The position numbers and the translations under genes were made by a program. 64,000 nucleotides of DNA from Flexivirga meconopsidis. GTDB lineage: Bacteria > Actinomycetota > Actinomycetes > Actinomycetales > Dermatophilaceae. This document shows, piece by piece, positions 9,769 through 19,127 of the stretch. The notes under the pieces were generated by a model. The model saw nothing but the letters and a program-made list of their open reading frames with translations. It was not told the DNA's origin and ran no database searches. The stretch is from assembly GCF_026162425.1 (NCBI RefSeq), contig NZ_JAOBQJ010000001.1:806001-870000 (forward strand), given 5' to 3'. The stretch's first letter is position 1. Each line of letters opens with the position of its first letter.

Positions 9769-11406
9769 ATGTCCACCACCGCCCAACCGTCCTACGCCAG
9801 CGGGATCTCCGACACGCCACTGCTCGGCGACACGATCGCCGACAACCTGCGGCGCACCGCCGAGAAGCACTCCGGGCGCGACGCGCTCGTCGATCTGCCC
9901 AGTGGTCGTCGCTGGACCTACGCCGAGTTCGACAAGGCCGTCGACGAGCTCGCCAAGGCACTGATGGCTGCGGGCATCGACAAGGGCGACCGCGTCGGCA
10001 TCTGGTCGCCCAACTGCCCGGAGTGGACCCTGCTGCAATATGCGACCGCGCGGGTCGGTGCCGTCCTGGTCAACGTCAACCCGGCCTACCGCTCCCACGA
10101 ATTGGCCTACGTCATCAAGCAATCCGGTATGTCGATGCTCGTCAGCGCCATCCAGCACAAGACCTCTGACTATCGATCGATGGTCGAGCAGGTGCGCCCC
10201 GATGTGCGTGACCTCAAACAGGTCGTCTACATCGGCGACCCGAGCTGGGAGGAGCTGCTGGCGAAGGCGTCCTCGACGACCGACGACGACCTCGCGACCC
10301 GGTCGGCCGGGCTGTCCGCGGACGACCCGATCAACATCCAATACACCTCGGGGACAACGGGTTTCCCCAAGGGCGCGACTCTCTCGCACCACAACATTCT
10401 GAACAACGGCTACTTCGTCGGTGAGCTCGTCGGCTACACCGAGCAGGACCGGATCTGTCTGCCGGTGCCGTTCTACCACTGCTTCGGCATGGTGATGGGC
10501 AACCTGGCGGCGACTTCGCACGGCTCCTGCATGGTCATCCCGGCGCCGTCGTTCGAGCCGGCCGCAACCCTGGAAGCCGTTGCGGCAGAACGCTGCACGT
10601 CGCTCTACGGCGTGCCGACGATGTTCATCGCCGAGCTTGCCCTGCTGGACAAGGGTGAGGCGTCATACGACTTGAGCACGTTGCGGACCGGCATCATGGC
10701 CGGCTCGCCGTGCCCGGTCGAGGTGATGAAGCGGGTCATCGCCGAGATGAACATGGGTGAGGTTGCGATCTGTTACGGCATGACCGAGACGTCGCCGGTG
10801 TCGACCATGACCCGCACCGACGACGACCTGGCCCGGCGCACCGAGACCGTCGGTCGGGTGATGCCGATGCTCGAGATCAAGGTGGTCGACCCGGCGACCG
10901 GGTTGACCGTGCCGCGCGGTGCGACCGGGGAGTTCTGCACCCGCGGTTACAGTGTGATGCTCGGCTACTGGGACCAGCCGGACAAGACCGCGGAGGCGAT
11001 CGACCAGGCTCGCTGGATGCACACCGGCGACCTCGCCACGATGGACGATGACGGCTACGTCGCGATCGTGGGCCGGATCAAGGACCTGGTGATCCGCGGC
11101 GGCGAGAACATCTACCCACGCGAGATCGAGGAGTTCCTCTACACCCATCCGGCAATCGCCGACGTGCAGGTCGTGGGCGTGCCCGACGAGAAGTACGGCG
11201 AGGAACTCATGGCCTGGGTCATCATGCGATCCGGCGAACCGCCGCTCGACGCCGAGGCCGTGCGCGCCTTCGCCGACGGCAAACTCGCGCATTACAAGAT
11301 CCCCAAGTACGTCCACGTCACCGATGCATTCCCGATGACCGTGACCGGAAAGATCCGCAAGGTCGAGATGCGCGAGCAGGCCAAGGAGATCCTCGGGAAT
11401 GCCTGA
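9769..11406 (+). CDS. Acyl-CoA synthetase (AMP-binding, FadD/acyl-CoA ligase family)
   Basis: 545-residue adenylate-forming enzyme that activates a carboxylic acid to acyl-AMP and then acyl-CoA. The ATP-binding loop [11 protein letters not shown] lies at about 192-202. The adenine motif is CYGMTETSP. The hinge is [38 protein letters not shown], and the catalytic lysine in the C-terminal VTGKIRK is about K528. Sequence type fits medium- or long-chain fatty acyl-CoA synthetases; exact chain length is unknown. I prefer ATG 9769 (AGGAG seven bases upstream) to ATG 9754, which precedes that site. The stop overlaps the next gene's start by 8 bp, so the two are translationally coupled. Confidence 0.9.
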   Translation: MSTTAQPSYASGISDTPLLGDTIADNLRRTAEKHSGRDALVDLPSGRRWTYAEFDKAVDELAKALMAAGIDKGDRVGIWSPNCPEWTLLQYATARVGAVLVNVNPAYRSHELAYVIKQSGMSMLVSAIQHKTSDYRSMVEQVRPDVRDLKQVVYIGDPSWEELLAKASSTTDDDLATRSAGLSADDPINIQYTSGTTGFPKGATLSHHNILNNGYFVGELVGYTEQDRICLPVPFYHCFGMVMGNLAATSHGSCMVIPAPSFEPAATLEAVAAERCTSLYGVPTMFIAELALLDKGEASYDLSTLRTGIMAGSPCPVEVMKRVIAEMNMGEVAICYGMTETSPVSTMTRTDDDLARRTETVGRVMPMLEIKVVDPATGLTVPRGATGEFCTRGYSVMLGYWDQPDKTAEAIDQARWMHTGDLATMDDDGYVAIVGRIKDLVIRGGENIYPREIEEFLYTHPAIADVQVVGVPDEKYGEELMAWVIMRSGEPPLDAEAVRAFADGKLAHYKIPKYVHVTDAFPMTVTGKIRKVEMREQAKEILGNA

Positions 11407-12334
11407 GACAGAAGCGCTTTCGCCCTCCGGCGAACAATGGACGATCTCCTATGGCGAGCAACGGCTGACGGCGGTCAGTGTCGGCGGCGGCATCCGTGCG
11501 TATGACGTCGCCGGCCGCCCGGCGCTGTTCGGCTACCCGGTGGATGCGAGGGCGGACGGCGGCCGTGGGCAGCTCCTGATGCCCTGGCCGAACCGGATCG
11601 CCGACGGTCGCTACACCTTCAACGGCAAGGATCAGCAATTGCCGCTGACCGAGCCGGCCAAGCTCAACGCGTCGCACGGCCTGGTGCGGTGGGCGAACTG
11701 GCAGCTGGTGGAGCAAGCCGACTCCGCCCTCATCGTCGGCTACCGGTTGATGCCATCCCCGGGCTGGGACGCGATCCTCGACTTGCGAGTGCGTTACCAA
11801 CTCGGCGACGAAGGCCTGACGGTGACCCCGTCGGCGACCAACCTCGGCGCCGCGCCGGCGCCGTTCGGGTTCGGCGCGCACCCTTATCTGACGGTCGGCG
11901 AGGACGCCGTCGACGAGCTTACTTTGTCGCTACCCGCCGCGCAGTTCCTCACCGTCGACGACCGGTTGCTGCCCACCGGCCGCGCGTCGGTCGCCGGCAG
12001 CGACGTCGACTTCCGGTCGCCCCGGCAGATAACGGGGGCTGTCATCGACACGGCGTTCACCGGGCTGACGGCGGGTGACGACGGGCGGTGGCGGATCAGC
12101 GTGTCGGACGGCCGACGTCGTACGACGCTGTGGGCGGACGCCGCCGACTTCGGTTACGCGCAGGCGTTCACCGGGGACAGCCTTCCGTCCGGACGCGCTC
12201 GCCATACCGGCGTGGCGGTGGAGCCGATGACCTGCCCCGCCGGCGCATTCGCCACCGGGGAGGCGCTGATCGTGCTCGAGCCCGGCGCCACCTGGTCGGC
12301 GAGCTGGGGCGTCCGGTCCGAGGAGGTCAACTGA
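11399..12334 (+). CDS. Aldose 1-epimerase (galactose mutarotase) family protein
   Basis: 311 residues of the mutarotase-like beta-sandwich fold. Family hallmarks are the early active-site stretch [15 protein letters not shown] (His), the central [12 protein letters not shown] (His), and a late glutamate in [25 protein letters not shown]. Such proteins interconvert the alpha and beta anomers of sugars. The start overlaps the acyl-CoA synthetase by 8 bp, although no metabolic link is obvious. The gene ends convergently with menD, the two coding ends overlapping by 8 bp (12327-12334). No signal peptide; cytoplasmic. Confidence 0.85.
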   Translation: MPETEALSPSGEQWTISYGEQRLTAVSVGGGIRAYDVAGRPALFGYPVDARADGGRGQLLMPWPNRIADGRYTFNGKDQQLPLTEPAKLNASHGLVRWANWQLVEQADSALIVGYRLMPSPGWDAILDLRVRYQLGDEGLTVTPSATNLGAAPAPFGFGAHPYLTVGEDAVDELTLSLPAAQFLTVDDRLLPTGRASVAGSDVDFRSPRQITGAVIDTAFTGLTAGDDGRWRISVSDGRRRTTLWADAADFGYAQAFTGDSLPSGRARHTGVAVEPMTCPAGAFATGEALIVLEPGATWSASWGVRSEEVN

Positions 12335-14075
12335 GGGCCGCGTCGACTGCGTCGCCCAGCTGCCGGCGGAACTCCCGCTGACCGGTCCGCGGAATGCGCA
12401 CCTCGCAAACCCGAATCCCCTTGCCCGGCCTGCTGATCCGGTCGGCGAGGGCCTCCTGGTCGTCGATGATCTCGTGGGGGACCCCATGGGCGGCGCACAG
12501 CTGCCCGATGCTGGTGTCGGTCGGGGTGCCGAAGATGCGTTCGTAGGGTCCGGAGAGTTCGGGTTTGCCGGACTCCAGGGTGGCAAAAATGCCGCCGCCG
12601 TTGTCGTTGATCACGACGATCGTCAAGTGCGGGCGGGGCTCGTCCGGGCCGATCAGCAGCGCGTTGGCATCGTGCAGGAAGGTGAGATCACCGACCATCG
12701 CGACGGTCGGGTGCGGCGCGTGCGCGAGCGCGAAGCCGATCGCGGACGAGATGACGCCATCGATGCCGGCGAGGCCCCGGTTGGCCACCGCGACCACACC
12801 ACGGGCAACCTCTCGCGGGTCGCGTGCGAGGTCCAGGTCGCGGATCGTGTTGGACGACCCGAGGTAGATGCCCCCGCGCTCCGGCAGGTTGCGCGACACT
12901 GTGCGGGCGACGGCAGGCCCGCTGGGCCAGCTCGACTCGATCAGCGGAGCAGCTGTCGCCGACACGACCTGCCCGGCCGCACGCCACGCTGACGCCCACG
13001 CACGGTCGGCGCACGCGGAGACCGCCTCGTGGCTGCGTTCGATGTCGTCCCAGTCGTGGACGCGCCGCACGACGTGGCCCGGGTCGGACCACGAAGTGAG
13101 CGGGGTGACCGCTTCGACGGTGACCGCCGGATTGCGCAGTAGCGCAACGACTTCGCGGTCCAGGGTGACGCGGCCTCCGACGAGCACCCGCTCGGGAAGG
13201 TGCTCCTCGAGCCAGCCGTGAGCGCGGAGCAGGAGCGGCCCGTGCGGGGTGACCCGACCGCGTCGGTAGGCGCCGAACGGCTCGGCCAGCATCGGCCAGC
13301 CCGCCGCATCTGCCAGCTCCGACAACTCGGCCGCGTCCTGCGGGTCTGGCAGGTCACCGAGCAGCACCAGGGTGCGTGGCACGGGCGCGATGCCGGGGCC
13401 CTCGACTGCGGACTTCTTGTGCGAGTGCGGGTTTCGCAGACTGAGCCACGCCTCGCCATGCGGGCGGCCGGCGAGTGACTCGGGCCAGTCGGGAGCATCG
13501 GTGTTGCCGATGTCAGCAGTCGCATCCGGCACGAGCGGTTCGCGCAACGGCACGTTGAGGTGCACCGGGCCCGGATCCCCCGACGGGTAACCCTGCGACT
13601 CGGCCATGGCGCGTCCGATGACCGACCGCCAGATCGCCTGCTGTCCGTTGCGGCGCTCCGGAGTGCCGAACTCGTGGAACCAGCGCGTCGCGCCGCCGAA
13701 GATCTTCACCTGATCGGTGGTCTGGTTGGCCCCGGTGCCGCGAAGCTCCTGCGGCCGGTCGGCCGTCAGCACGATCATTGGCACGTAACCCTGCGCCGCT
13801 TCCAGCACCGCGGGGTGCAGGTTGGCGACCGCGGTCCCGCTGGTGGTGATGATCGGCACCGGCAGCCTGGTCGCCTTGCCCAGCCCGAGCGCGAGGAACG
13901 CGGCCGCGCGTTCATCGACACGCACATGCAGTCGCAGTCGGCCCTCGCGTTCGGCTGCCTCCGCGGCATACGCCAGCGGTGCGGAGCGCGAACCCGGCGC
14001 CAGGACGACCTCACGGACTCCCTGCCGGATCAGCTCGTCGAGCAGCACGGTCGCTATCGCGGTGGAAGGGTTCAC
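12327..14075 (-). CDS. menD: SEPHCHC synthase of menaquinone biosynthesis (MenD)
   Basis: 582-residue thiamine-diphosphate enzyme. It joins 2-oxoglutarate to isochorismate to give 2-succinyl-5-enolpyruvyl-6-hydroxy-3-cyclohexene-1-carboxylate, an early menaquinone step. The N-terminus PSTAIATVLLDELIRQGVREVVLAPGSRSAPLAYAA and the cofactor-activating glutamate in RVDERAAAFLALG are typical. The C-terminal TPP/Mg site is MVGDLTFLHDANALL followed by VINDNGGGIFATLE. I chose GTG 14075. The frame stays open for about 200 more codons, but that part is only a translation of the 51-bp tandem repeat and is not part of MenD. No other men genes are in the window. Confidence 0.92.
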   Translation of the reverse strand: MNPSTAIATVLLDELIRQGVREVVLAPGSRSAPLAYAAEAAEREGRLRLHVRVDERAAAFLALGLGKATRLPVPIITTSGTAVANLHPAVLEAAQGYVPMIVLTADRPQELRGTGANQTTDQVKIFGGATRWFHEFGTPERRNGQQAIWRSVIGRAMAESQGYPSGDPGPVHLNVPLREPLVPDATADIGNTDAPDWPESLAGRPHGEAWLSLRNPHSHKKSAVEGPGIAPVPRTLVLLGDLPDPQDAAELSELADAAGWPMLAEPFGAYRRGRVTPHGPLLLRAHGWLEEHLPERVLVGGRVTLDREVVALLRNPAVTVEAVTPLTSWSDPGHVVRRVHDWDDIERSHEAVSACADRAWASAWRAAGQVVSATAAPLIESSWPSGPAVARTVSRNLPERGGIYLGSSNTIRDLDLARDPREVARGVVAVANRGLAGIDGVISSAIGFALAHAPHPTVAMVGDLTFLHDANALLIGPDEPRPHLTIVVINDNGGGIFATLESGKPELSGPYERIFGTPTDTSIGQLCAAHGVPHEIIDDQEALADRISRPGKGIRVCEVRIPRTGQREFRRQLGDAVDAALS

Positions 14076-14131
14076 CCGAGCATCCTGCCGCACCGGCCTG
14101 CGGCCCCGGTCAGTCACCCGCCGCCAGTCGG

Positions 14132-14430
14132 GCGTGCATAACGCGAAACGGTTGCGGCTTGTGCACGGTGGGTGGGGTGGTGGCGTGCATAACGCGAAAC
14201 GGTTGCGGCGTGTGTGCAGTGCGCGGGTTGGTGGGGTGCATAACGCGAAACGGTTGCGGCGTGTGCACGGTGCGTGGGCTGGAGGCGTGCATAACGCGAA
14301 ACGGTTGCGCCGTGTGCACGGTGCGCGGGCTGGAGGCGTGCATAACTCGAAACGGTTGCGGCTTGTGCACGGTGCGCGGGCTGGAGGCGTGCATAACGCG
14401 AAACGGTTGCGGCTTGTGTGCGCACCACAC
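14132..14430. repeat. Tandem array, six copies of a 51-bp unit
   Basis: Units begin at 14132, 14183, 14234, 14285, 14336 and 14387, an exact 51-bp period. Each opens with (G)CGTGCATAACGCGAAACGG and continues with GTTGCGGCKTGTGCACGGTG; unit 4 has GCGCC, unit 5 has ACTCG and the last unit is truncated. Within a unit, GTGCATAA and TTGTGCAC (or a near form) make short inverted arms. 51 is a multiple of three and no stop occurs, so open frames cross the array in several phases and fuse to menD, giving 17-residue repeats that I regard as non-coding. It fills the 385-bp gap between menD and a flavodoxin gene. No CRISPR-like variable spacers are present. Confidence 0.9.
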
Positions 14431-14460
14431 GCCACGCGCGACACCGCACGTCGCCCCACC

Positions 14461-14919
14461 TCAGCCCGACGCGACCAGCGCGGCGAGCGTGCCGCCGAGT
14501 TCGGTGAGTGCCTCGCGCTGTGCGTCGGTGGGTGCGCGCAGGATCTCGACCGGTTCGGCGGCGAGCCGCCATTCGAGTCCGGTGGTGATCGACTCCAGTG
14601 ATCTGCGGGCACCGGTGGTGTCGGAGCGCCCGTGGATCCAGAAGGAGAACGGTCGTCGCGAGACCTTCCCGCGGGTGTCGTCATAGGTGGAATCGAAGGC
14701 GTGCTTCATCGCGCCGGACATGTAGCCGAAGTTGGCGGGAGTGCCCAGCAGATAGCCGTCGGCGGTGAGAAAGTCATCGACGGTCGCCGACAGCGCCTCG
14801 ACGACGTCGACGTCGACCCCCTCGATCTCGTCGAACCTCGCCCCGGCGAGCACGGCGTCGAGCAGCTCACGCAGCAGCGGGGTCGGGGAGTGGTGCAACA
14901 CCAGCAGTCGGGCGCTCAC
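14461..14919 (-). CDS. Flavodoxin-fold protein (FMN-binding, NADPH-dependent reductase-like)
   Basis: 152 residues. The opening LLVLHHSPTPLLRELLDAV resembles the phosphate-binding end of flavodoxins. The central ADGYLLGTPANFGYMSGAMKHAFDSTYD is the second FMN-contact region of the flavodoxin/WrbA-like superfamily. The partner and reaction are unknown. It starts at GTG 14919, overlapping the stop of treZ by four bases (GTGA), so it is coupled to the trehalose operon. I see no known reason for a flavoprotein there. The 51-bp repeat array begins 31 bp after the stop and may affect the 3' end of the message. Confidence 0.8.
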   Translation of the reverse strand: MSARLLVLHHSPTPLLRELLDAVLAGARFDEIEGVDVDVVEALSATVDDFLTADGYLLGTPANFGYMSGAMKHAFDSTYDDTRGKVSRRPFSFWIHGRSDTTGARRSLESITTGLEWRLAAEPVEILRAPTDAQREALTELGGTLAALVASG

Positions 14920-16679
14920 GTGGGCGGTGCGGCTGGGTCGGGCAGCCGGACGATCGCGACGGACTCGGCGCCGACTGTGACGACCGGGCCGCCGGACTCA
15001 ATGGCATCGGTCTCGACGTCGCCGAACGACGCCACCAGCTCGCCGGGTGAGGACATCTCGTACTGCCCGAGATTGCAGATCACCAGGTAGGCGCCACGGC
15101 GCACGGTGACACCGCCGCCGGCACGCCGCACGGCGGGCAACGCCGGCCACTGACCGGCAGTGCCGCTGCCGAGCGCGGGGATCTCGCGCCGGAGCCGGAT
15201 GAGCTCGGCATACCAGTCGAACAACGTCGCGTGGTCGCCCTCGTGGGCTTGCGCCCAATGCAGTCTGGAGTCTTCGAAGGTCGAAAGTGCTTGCGGGTCA
15301 GGCACATCCGCAGACCAGCCGTGCTCACTGAACTCCGCGCGACGGCCCTTGGACACTGCGGCCGCAAGCTCCGGGTCCTGGTGGTCGGTGAAGTACTGCC
15401 AGGGAGTGGACGCGCCGAACTCCTCACCCATGAAGAGCATGGGCGTGTAGGGGCTGGTCAGCAGCAACGCGGCACCGCAGGCGAGGCGCCGGGTGCCGAC
15501 CAGTTGCGAGAGCCGGTCCCCGGTCGCCCGGTTGCCGACCTGATCGTGCGTTTGCAGCGACACCACGAAACGCCACGGCTCGACCTCGGTCAGGTCGACG
15601 GGCCGGCCGTGGTGTCGTCCACGGAAGCTCGACCAGGTGCCGTCGTGGAAGAACGGGGTCGTGAGCACCTTCGCCAGAGCGTCGGTCTGCGCGAAATCCG
15701 CGTAATAACCTTGGGATTCGCCGGTCAGGGCGACATGCAGCCCATGATGCACATCGTCCGCCCACTGTGCGTGCAGACCGAGGCCGGCGCCGTGGTCGTC
15801 GCGCGGGCTCACGGTGCGCGGATCGTTGCGATCGGACTCCGCGATGAGCGACAGCGGCCGACCAAGCGAGGCCGCCAGCTCGTCGACCCGCCCGGTGAGT
15901 TCCTCCAGGAAGTGCACCGCCCGCTCGTCGAAGAGCGCGTGCACGGCGTCGAGCCGTAGCGCGTCCAGGTGGAAGTCGCGCAACCACATCAGCGCGTTGT
16001 CGATGAAATACCCACGGACCTCGTCGCTTTCGGGTCCGTCGAGGTTGACCGCCCAGCCCCACGGGGTCTGATAGCGGTCGGTGAAGTAGGGGCCGAAGAC
16101 GGGCAGGTAGTTGCCGCTCGGCCCGAGGTGGTTGTAGACAACGTCCAGGCATACGCCGAGGCCCCGAGCGTGGCAGCCGTCGACGAACCGTTGCAGACCG
16201 GCGGCCCCGCCATACGCCTCATGCACCGCGTATGGCGAGACGCCGTCATATCCCCAGCCGCGCTCACCAGGAAACGCGACGACGGGCATCAGCTCGACCA
16301 TCGAAATGCCAAGCTGGACAAGGTGATCCAGCCGCTCGATCGCGGAGTCGAAGGTGCCGCCGTCGGTGAATGTGCCGACGTGCAGCTCGTAGATCACCGA
16401 GCCCTGCAGGGGAGTGCCCGGCCAGTCGGCAGCTGTCCAACGGTGCGCGCCGAGATCGACCAGTGCGGACCGGGAGTGCGGCCCGTCGGGCTGCGAGAGC
16501 GAGCGCGGGTCCGGCCGCTCGTCACCTCCGTCGACACTGAACGCGTAGCGGTCACCGGGCACGGCCTCCACATCCGCGCGCCACCATTCGCCGTCGTTGC
16601 TCATCGGCGTCGTCGAGTCGCCGAGCAGCAGATCGACACTGCGTTCGGCCCGTGGTGCCCAGACTGCGAATTCGGTCAT
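14916..16679 (-). CDS. treZ: Malto-oligosyltrehalose trehalohydrolase
   Basis: 587-residue GH13 enzyme that releases trehalose from maltooligosyl-trehalose made by TreY. An N-terminal carbohydrate-binding domain opens with EFAVWAPRAERSVDLLLG. The alpha-amylase barrel carries DVVYNHLGPSGNY, the nucleophile aspartate in LRLDAVHALFDE, the acid glutamate in LSLIAESDRNDPRT, and the transition-state aspartate in QTHDQVGNRATGDR. I chose ATG 16679, five bases after the treY stop, with GAAGGAGGA within the end of treY as its ribosome-binding site; the frame extends 13 codons upstream but overlaps treY. It is the second gene of treY-treZ-flavodoxin. Trehalose serves as a stress protectant and carbon store. 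Confidence 0.93.
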   Translation of the reverse strand: MTEFAVWAPRAERSVDLLLGDSTTPMSNDGEWWRADVEAVPGDRYAFSVDGGDERPDPRSLSQPDGPHSRSALVDLGAHRWTAADWPGTPLQGSVIYELHVGTFTDGGTFDSAIERLDHLVQLGISMVELMPVVAFPGERGWGYDGVSPYAVHEAYGGAAGLQRFVDGCHARGLGVCLDVVYNHLGPSGNYLPVFGPYFTDRYQTPWGWAVNLDGPESDEVRGYFIDNALMWLRDFHLDALRLDAVHALFDERAVHFLEELTGRVDELAASLGRPLSLIAESDRNDPRTVSPRDDHGAGLGLHAQWADDVHHGLHVALTGESQGYYADFAQTDALAKVLTTPFFHDGTWSSFRGRHHGRPVDLTEVEPWRFVVSLQTHDQVGNRATGDRLSQLVGTRRLACGAALLLTSPYTPMLFMGEEFGASTPWQYFTDHQDPELAAAVSKGRRAEFSEHGWSADVPDPQALSTFEDSRLHWAQAHEGDHATLFDWYAELIRLRREIPALGSGTAGQWPALPAVRRAGGGVTVRRGAYLVICNLGQYEMSSPGELVASFGDVETDAIESGGPVVTVGAESVAIVRLPDPAAPPT

Positions 16680-16684
16680 CGCTG

Positions 16685-19099
16685 CTAGTCCTCCTTCTCC
16701 AGGAGCGCGACGGGCCAACTGCCGAGCACGTCGGCGACCCCGAGGTGTCCGTCGCTGACGTGGCTGACGCCGGAGATGCGGTCGCGCCAGCGGCCGGCAC
16801 CCAGTTGGAAGGTGGCGTTGGCCCAGCCGCCGGTTCGGGACAGGCGAGCCGGTGCGCGGGTCGCCAGCGTCACGAAGGTGCTGCGGCCGCCGCGACCGAA
16901 AGCCTCGGCGAGGCGGCCGCCGGGTGCCGACCGGCTGAAGCCAAGCAGGTGCTCGGAGCTGGATTCGACCGGGCGGTATGACGATTCGGGCCCGAAAACG
17001 CGCGGATGCTCACGGCGGGCACGCAACGCGGCGGCAACCAGGTGCAGCTTCTCGGCATCCAATGATCCGTCGCCGGTCTGCCTCAGCAACTCGCGCCGCC
17101 GGTCGTAGTCGACCGGTCGCCGGTTGTCCGGGTCGACCAGCGAGAGGTCGACCAGCTCGGCGCCCTGGTAGACATCCGCGACGCCCGGCATGGTGAGCTG
17201 CAGCAGTTTGGCCCCGAGCACCGTGGCGCGGATCGCACGGACGCCCGCCGCCAGCGCCCGGTCGATCGCCTCCCGCACAGGTCCGCCGGTCGCGGCGGCA
17301 AGCGCGAAATCGATGACACGGCGCTCATATTCGGGGTCGCCGTCGACCCACGCGGTGTGCAGCTTCGCCTCGCGCAGCGCCTTCTCCAGGTATGACGAAA
17401 GCCGCTCCTCGCTGATCTCGCCGACACCGAGCAGTGTCTGCCAGACGAAGTGCGCGGTCGGCCCGTCGACCCCTGCAGACTTGGCAGCGCTCAGCGTGAC
17501 CGCCGAAATCGTCTGCCACGACTGCGGATCGCCACCGACCGCGAGCAGCCGGGCGCGCACGTCCTCACTGCGCTTGGTGTCGTGGGTGGACAGCGTCGTC
17601 ATCGTCCGCGGCCAGTGCTGCTGCTGGTCGGCGGCCGACTCGTGCAGCGCCTGCGGCGACGAGACCGGCAGCCGGCTCGGGTCGCTGCCGACCTCGTTGA
17701 GCGCGATGCACTCGTGCCACCGGTAGAACGTGGTGTCCTCGATGCCCTTGGCCATGACCGGCCCCCAGGTTTGTTGCAGCCGGACGCCGAAATCGGTTGC
17801 GGATGCTTCGTCTTCGGCCAGCGTCGTCAGCGGCACAAGTGCATCCAGCTCGGTCCGCAGGTCCGGTCGGCGGTTGACCGCCTCAGTGAACGCGTCGCGC
17901 AGCCGGGCACGGGCGGTCTGCGACAGCCGGTGGTCGGGGCGCACATACGCGCGGTAGACCTCGCCCGCCACGAGGAGCTCGATGACCGCCTCCCGCAACC
18001 GCTCCGGGTCGAGATCCGGCAGTGTCTCCCGGGCACGGCGGGTCAACCGGTCGACCTCGGGACCGAGCGACTTGTCGACCACCTGGCGCTTTGCGGTTTC
18101 CACCACGTGCGCGTAGTCCGGATCGCCTCCGGCCGCCACCCAGGTGTCGTGCAGCACCGACGCGTCGGCCGGATCGGTGAGCGCCTCCTGGACGACGCGC
18201 AGCGCGTCATACCCGGTGGTGCCGGCGCACGCCCACGAGGACGGCAGGCGCTCACCCGGCTCGAGGATCTTCTCCACCCAGATCGGGGTGCCCTTGGCGC
18301 AGGCAGCGGTGAGGCGTTCGAGATAGCCGGTCGGGTCTGCGAGGCCGTCCGGGTGATCGATGCGGAAGCCGTCGATCAGCCCTTGATGATGCAGCCGCAA
18401 CAGCAGGCGGTGGGTCTGTTCGAACACCTCCGGCAACTCGACCCGGACGGCGATCAGCCCGTCCACCTCGAAGAACCGGCGGTAGTTGAGCACCTCATCC
18501 TTGTCCCGCCACGAGGCGAGCCGATAGTGCTGGCGTTGCAGGAGTTCGGCGACATCGTCGGTGGTGTCGGTGCCGAGCGCGAGCGGCCAGACGTGGTCGT
18601 AGTAACGCAGCACCGGCTCGTCGCCGTCCGACGCCTTCTCCAGGGTGATCTCGCCGTCGGCGAGGACCTCGTCGAGCGGCTTGCCCAGCACCGGCAGACC
18701 GATCCGGCCGCCGCCGGCCTTCCAGTCGATGTCGAACCAGTCGGCGGTCGCGGCATCCCGACCGTCGCGCAGCACCTGCCAGACCTGCTGATTGAGCACT
18801 TCGGGCGCCACGAACGCCATGTGGTTGGGCACGACGTCGACGACGATGCCCAGGCTGTGCTCGTGGGCAGCGGCAGCAAGGGCCTCGAAGCCGGCCAGTC
18901 CGCCGAGTTCGTCGCTGATCCGGGCGTGATCGACGACGTCATACCCGTGCATCGAGCCGGGCGCGGCCTGCAGGATCGGCGACAGGTAGAGGTGCGAAAC
19001 GCCAAGGTCGGCGAGATAGCCCACCTGCGCGGCCGCGTCGGCGAAGGTGAAGCCCGCGTGCAGCTGCAGCCGGTAGGTGCCGGTCACTCCTCGAGCCAT
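16685..19099 (-). CDS. treY: Maltooligosyl trehalose synthase
   Basis: 804-residue GH13 isomerase that turns the reducing end of alpha-1,4-glucans into an alpha,alpha-1,1 linkage. Typical pieces are TYRLQLHAGFTFADAAAQVGYLADLGVSHLYLSPI near the start, VVDVVPNHMAF, the catalytic region GFRIDHPDGLADPTGYL, IWVEKILEPGERLP, and TTLSTHDTKRSEDVRARL. The C-terminal part includes KLLQLTMPGVADVYQGAEL and NRRPVDYDRR. It heads the operon treY-treZ-flavodoxin. The glycogen debranching gene treX, often upstream of treY, is absent from this neighbourhood. ATG 19099 has only a weak ribosome-binding site. Cytoplasmic. Confidence 0.94.
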   Translation of the reverse strand: MARGVTGTYRLQLHAGFTFADAAAQVGYLADLGVSHLYLSPILQAAPGSMHGYDVVDHARISDELGGLAGFEALAAAAHEHSLGIVVDVVPNHMAFVAPEVLNQQVWQVLRDGRDAATADWFDIDWKAGGGRIGLPVLGKPLDEVLADGEITLEKASDGDEPVLRYYDHVWPLALGTDTTDDVAELLQRQHYRLASWRDKDEVLNYRRFFEVDGLIAVRVELPEVFEQTHRLLLRLHHQGLIDGFRIDHPDGLADPTGYLERLTAACAKGTPIWVEKILEPGERLPSSWACAGTTGYDALRVVQEALTDPADASVLHDTWVAAGGDPDYAHVVETAKRQVVDKSLGPEVDRLTRRARETLPDLDPERLREAVIELLVAGEVYRAYVRPDHRLSQTARARLRDAFTEAVNRRPDLRTELDALVPLTTLAEDEASATDFGVRLQQTWGPVMAKGIEDTTFYRWHECIALNEVGSDPSRLPVSSPQALHESAADQQQHWPRTMTTLSTHDTKRSEDVRARLLAVGGDPQSWQTISAVTLSAAKSAGVDGPTAHFVWQTLLGVGEISEERLSSYLEKALREAKLHTAWVDGDPEYERRVIDFALAAATGGPVREAIDRALAAGVRAIRATVLGAKLLQLTMPGVADVYQGAELVDLSLVDPDNRRPVDYDRRRELLRQTGDGSLDAEKLHLVAAALRARREHPRVFGPESSYRPVESSSEHLLGFSRSAPGGRLAEAFGRGGRSTFVTLATRAPARLSRTGGWANATFQLGAGRWRDRISGVSHVSDGHLGVADVLGSWPVALLEKED

Positions 19100-19127
19100 G
19101 TGCCCATCATGCCGAAGCGCCGCCGGT

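Noticed and set aside
14132-14430. CRISPR array
   Set aside because: The whole 51-bp unit is repeated without variable spacers, and no cas genes are near.
14076-14684. An N-terminal extension of MenD through the 51-bp repeats
   Set aside because: The extension consists only of 17-residue translations of the repeat; MenD homologues begin near PSTAIATVLL.
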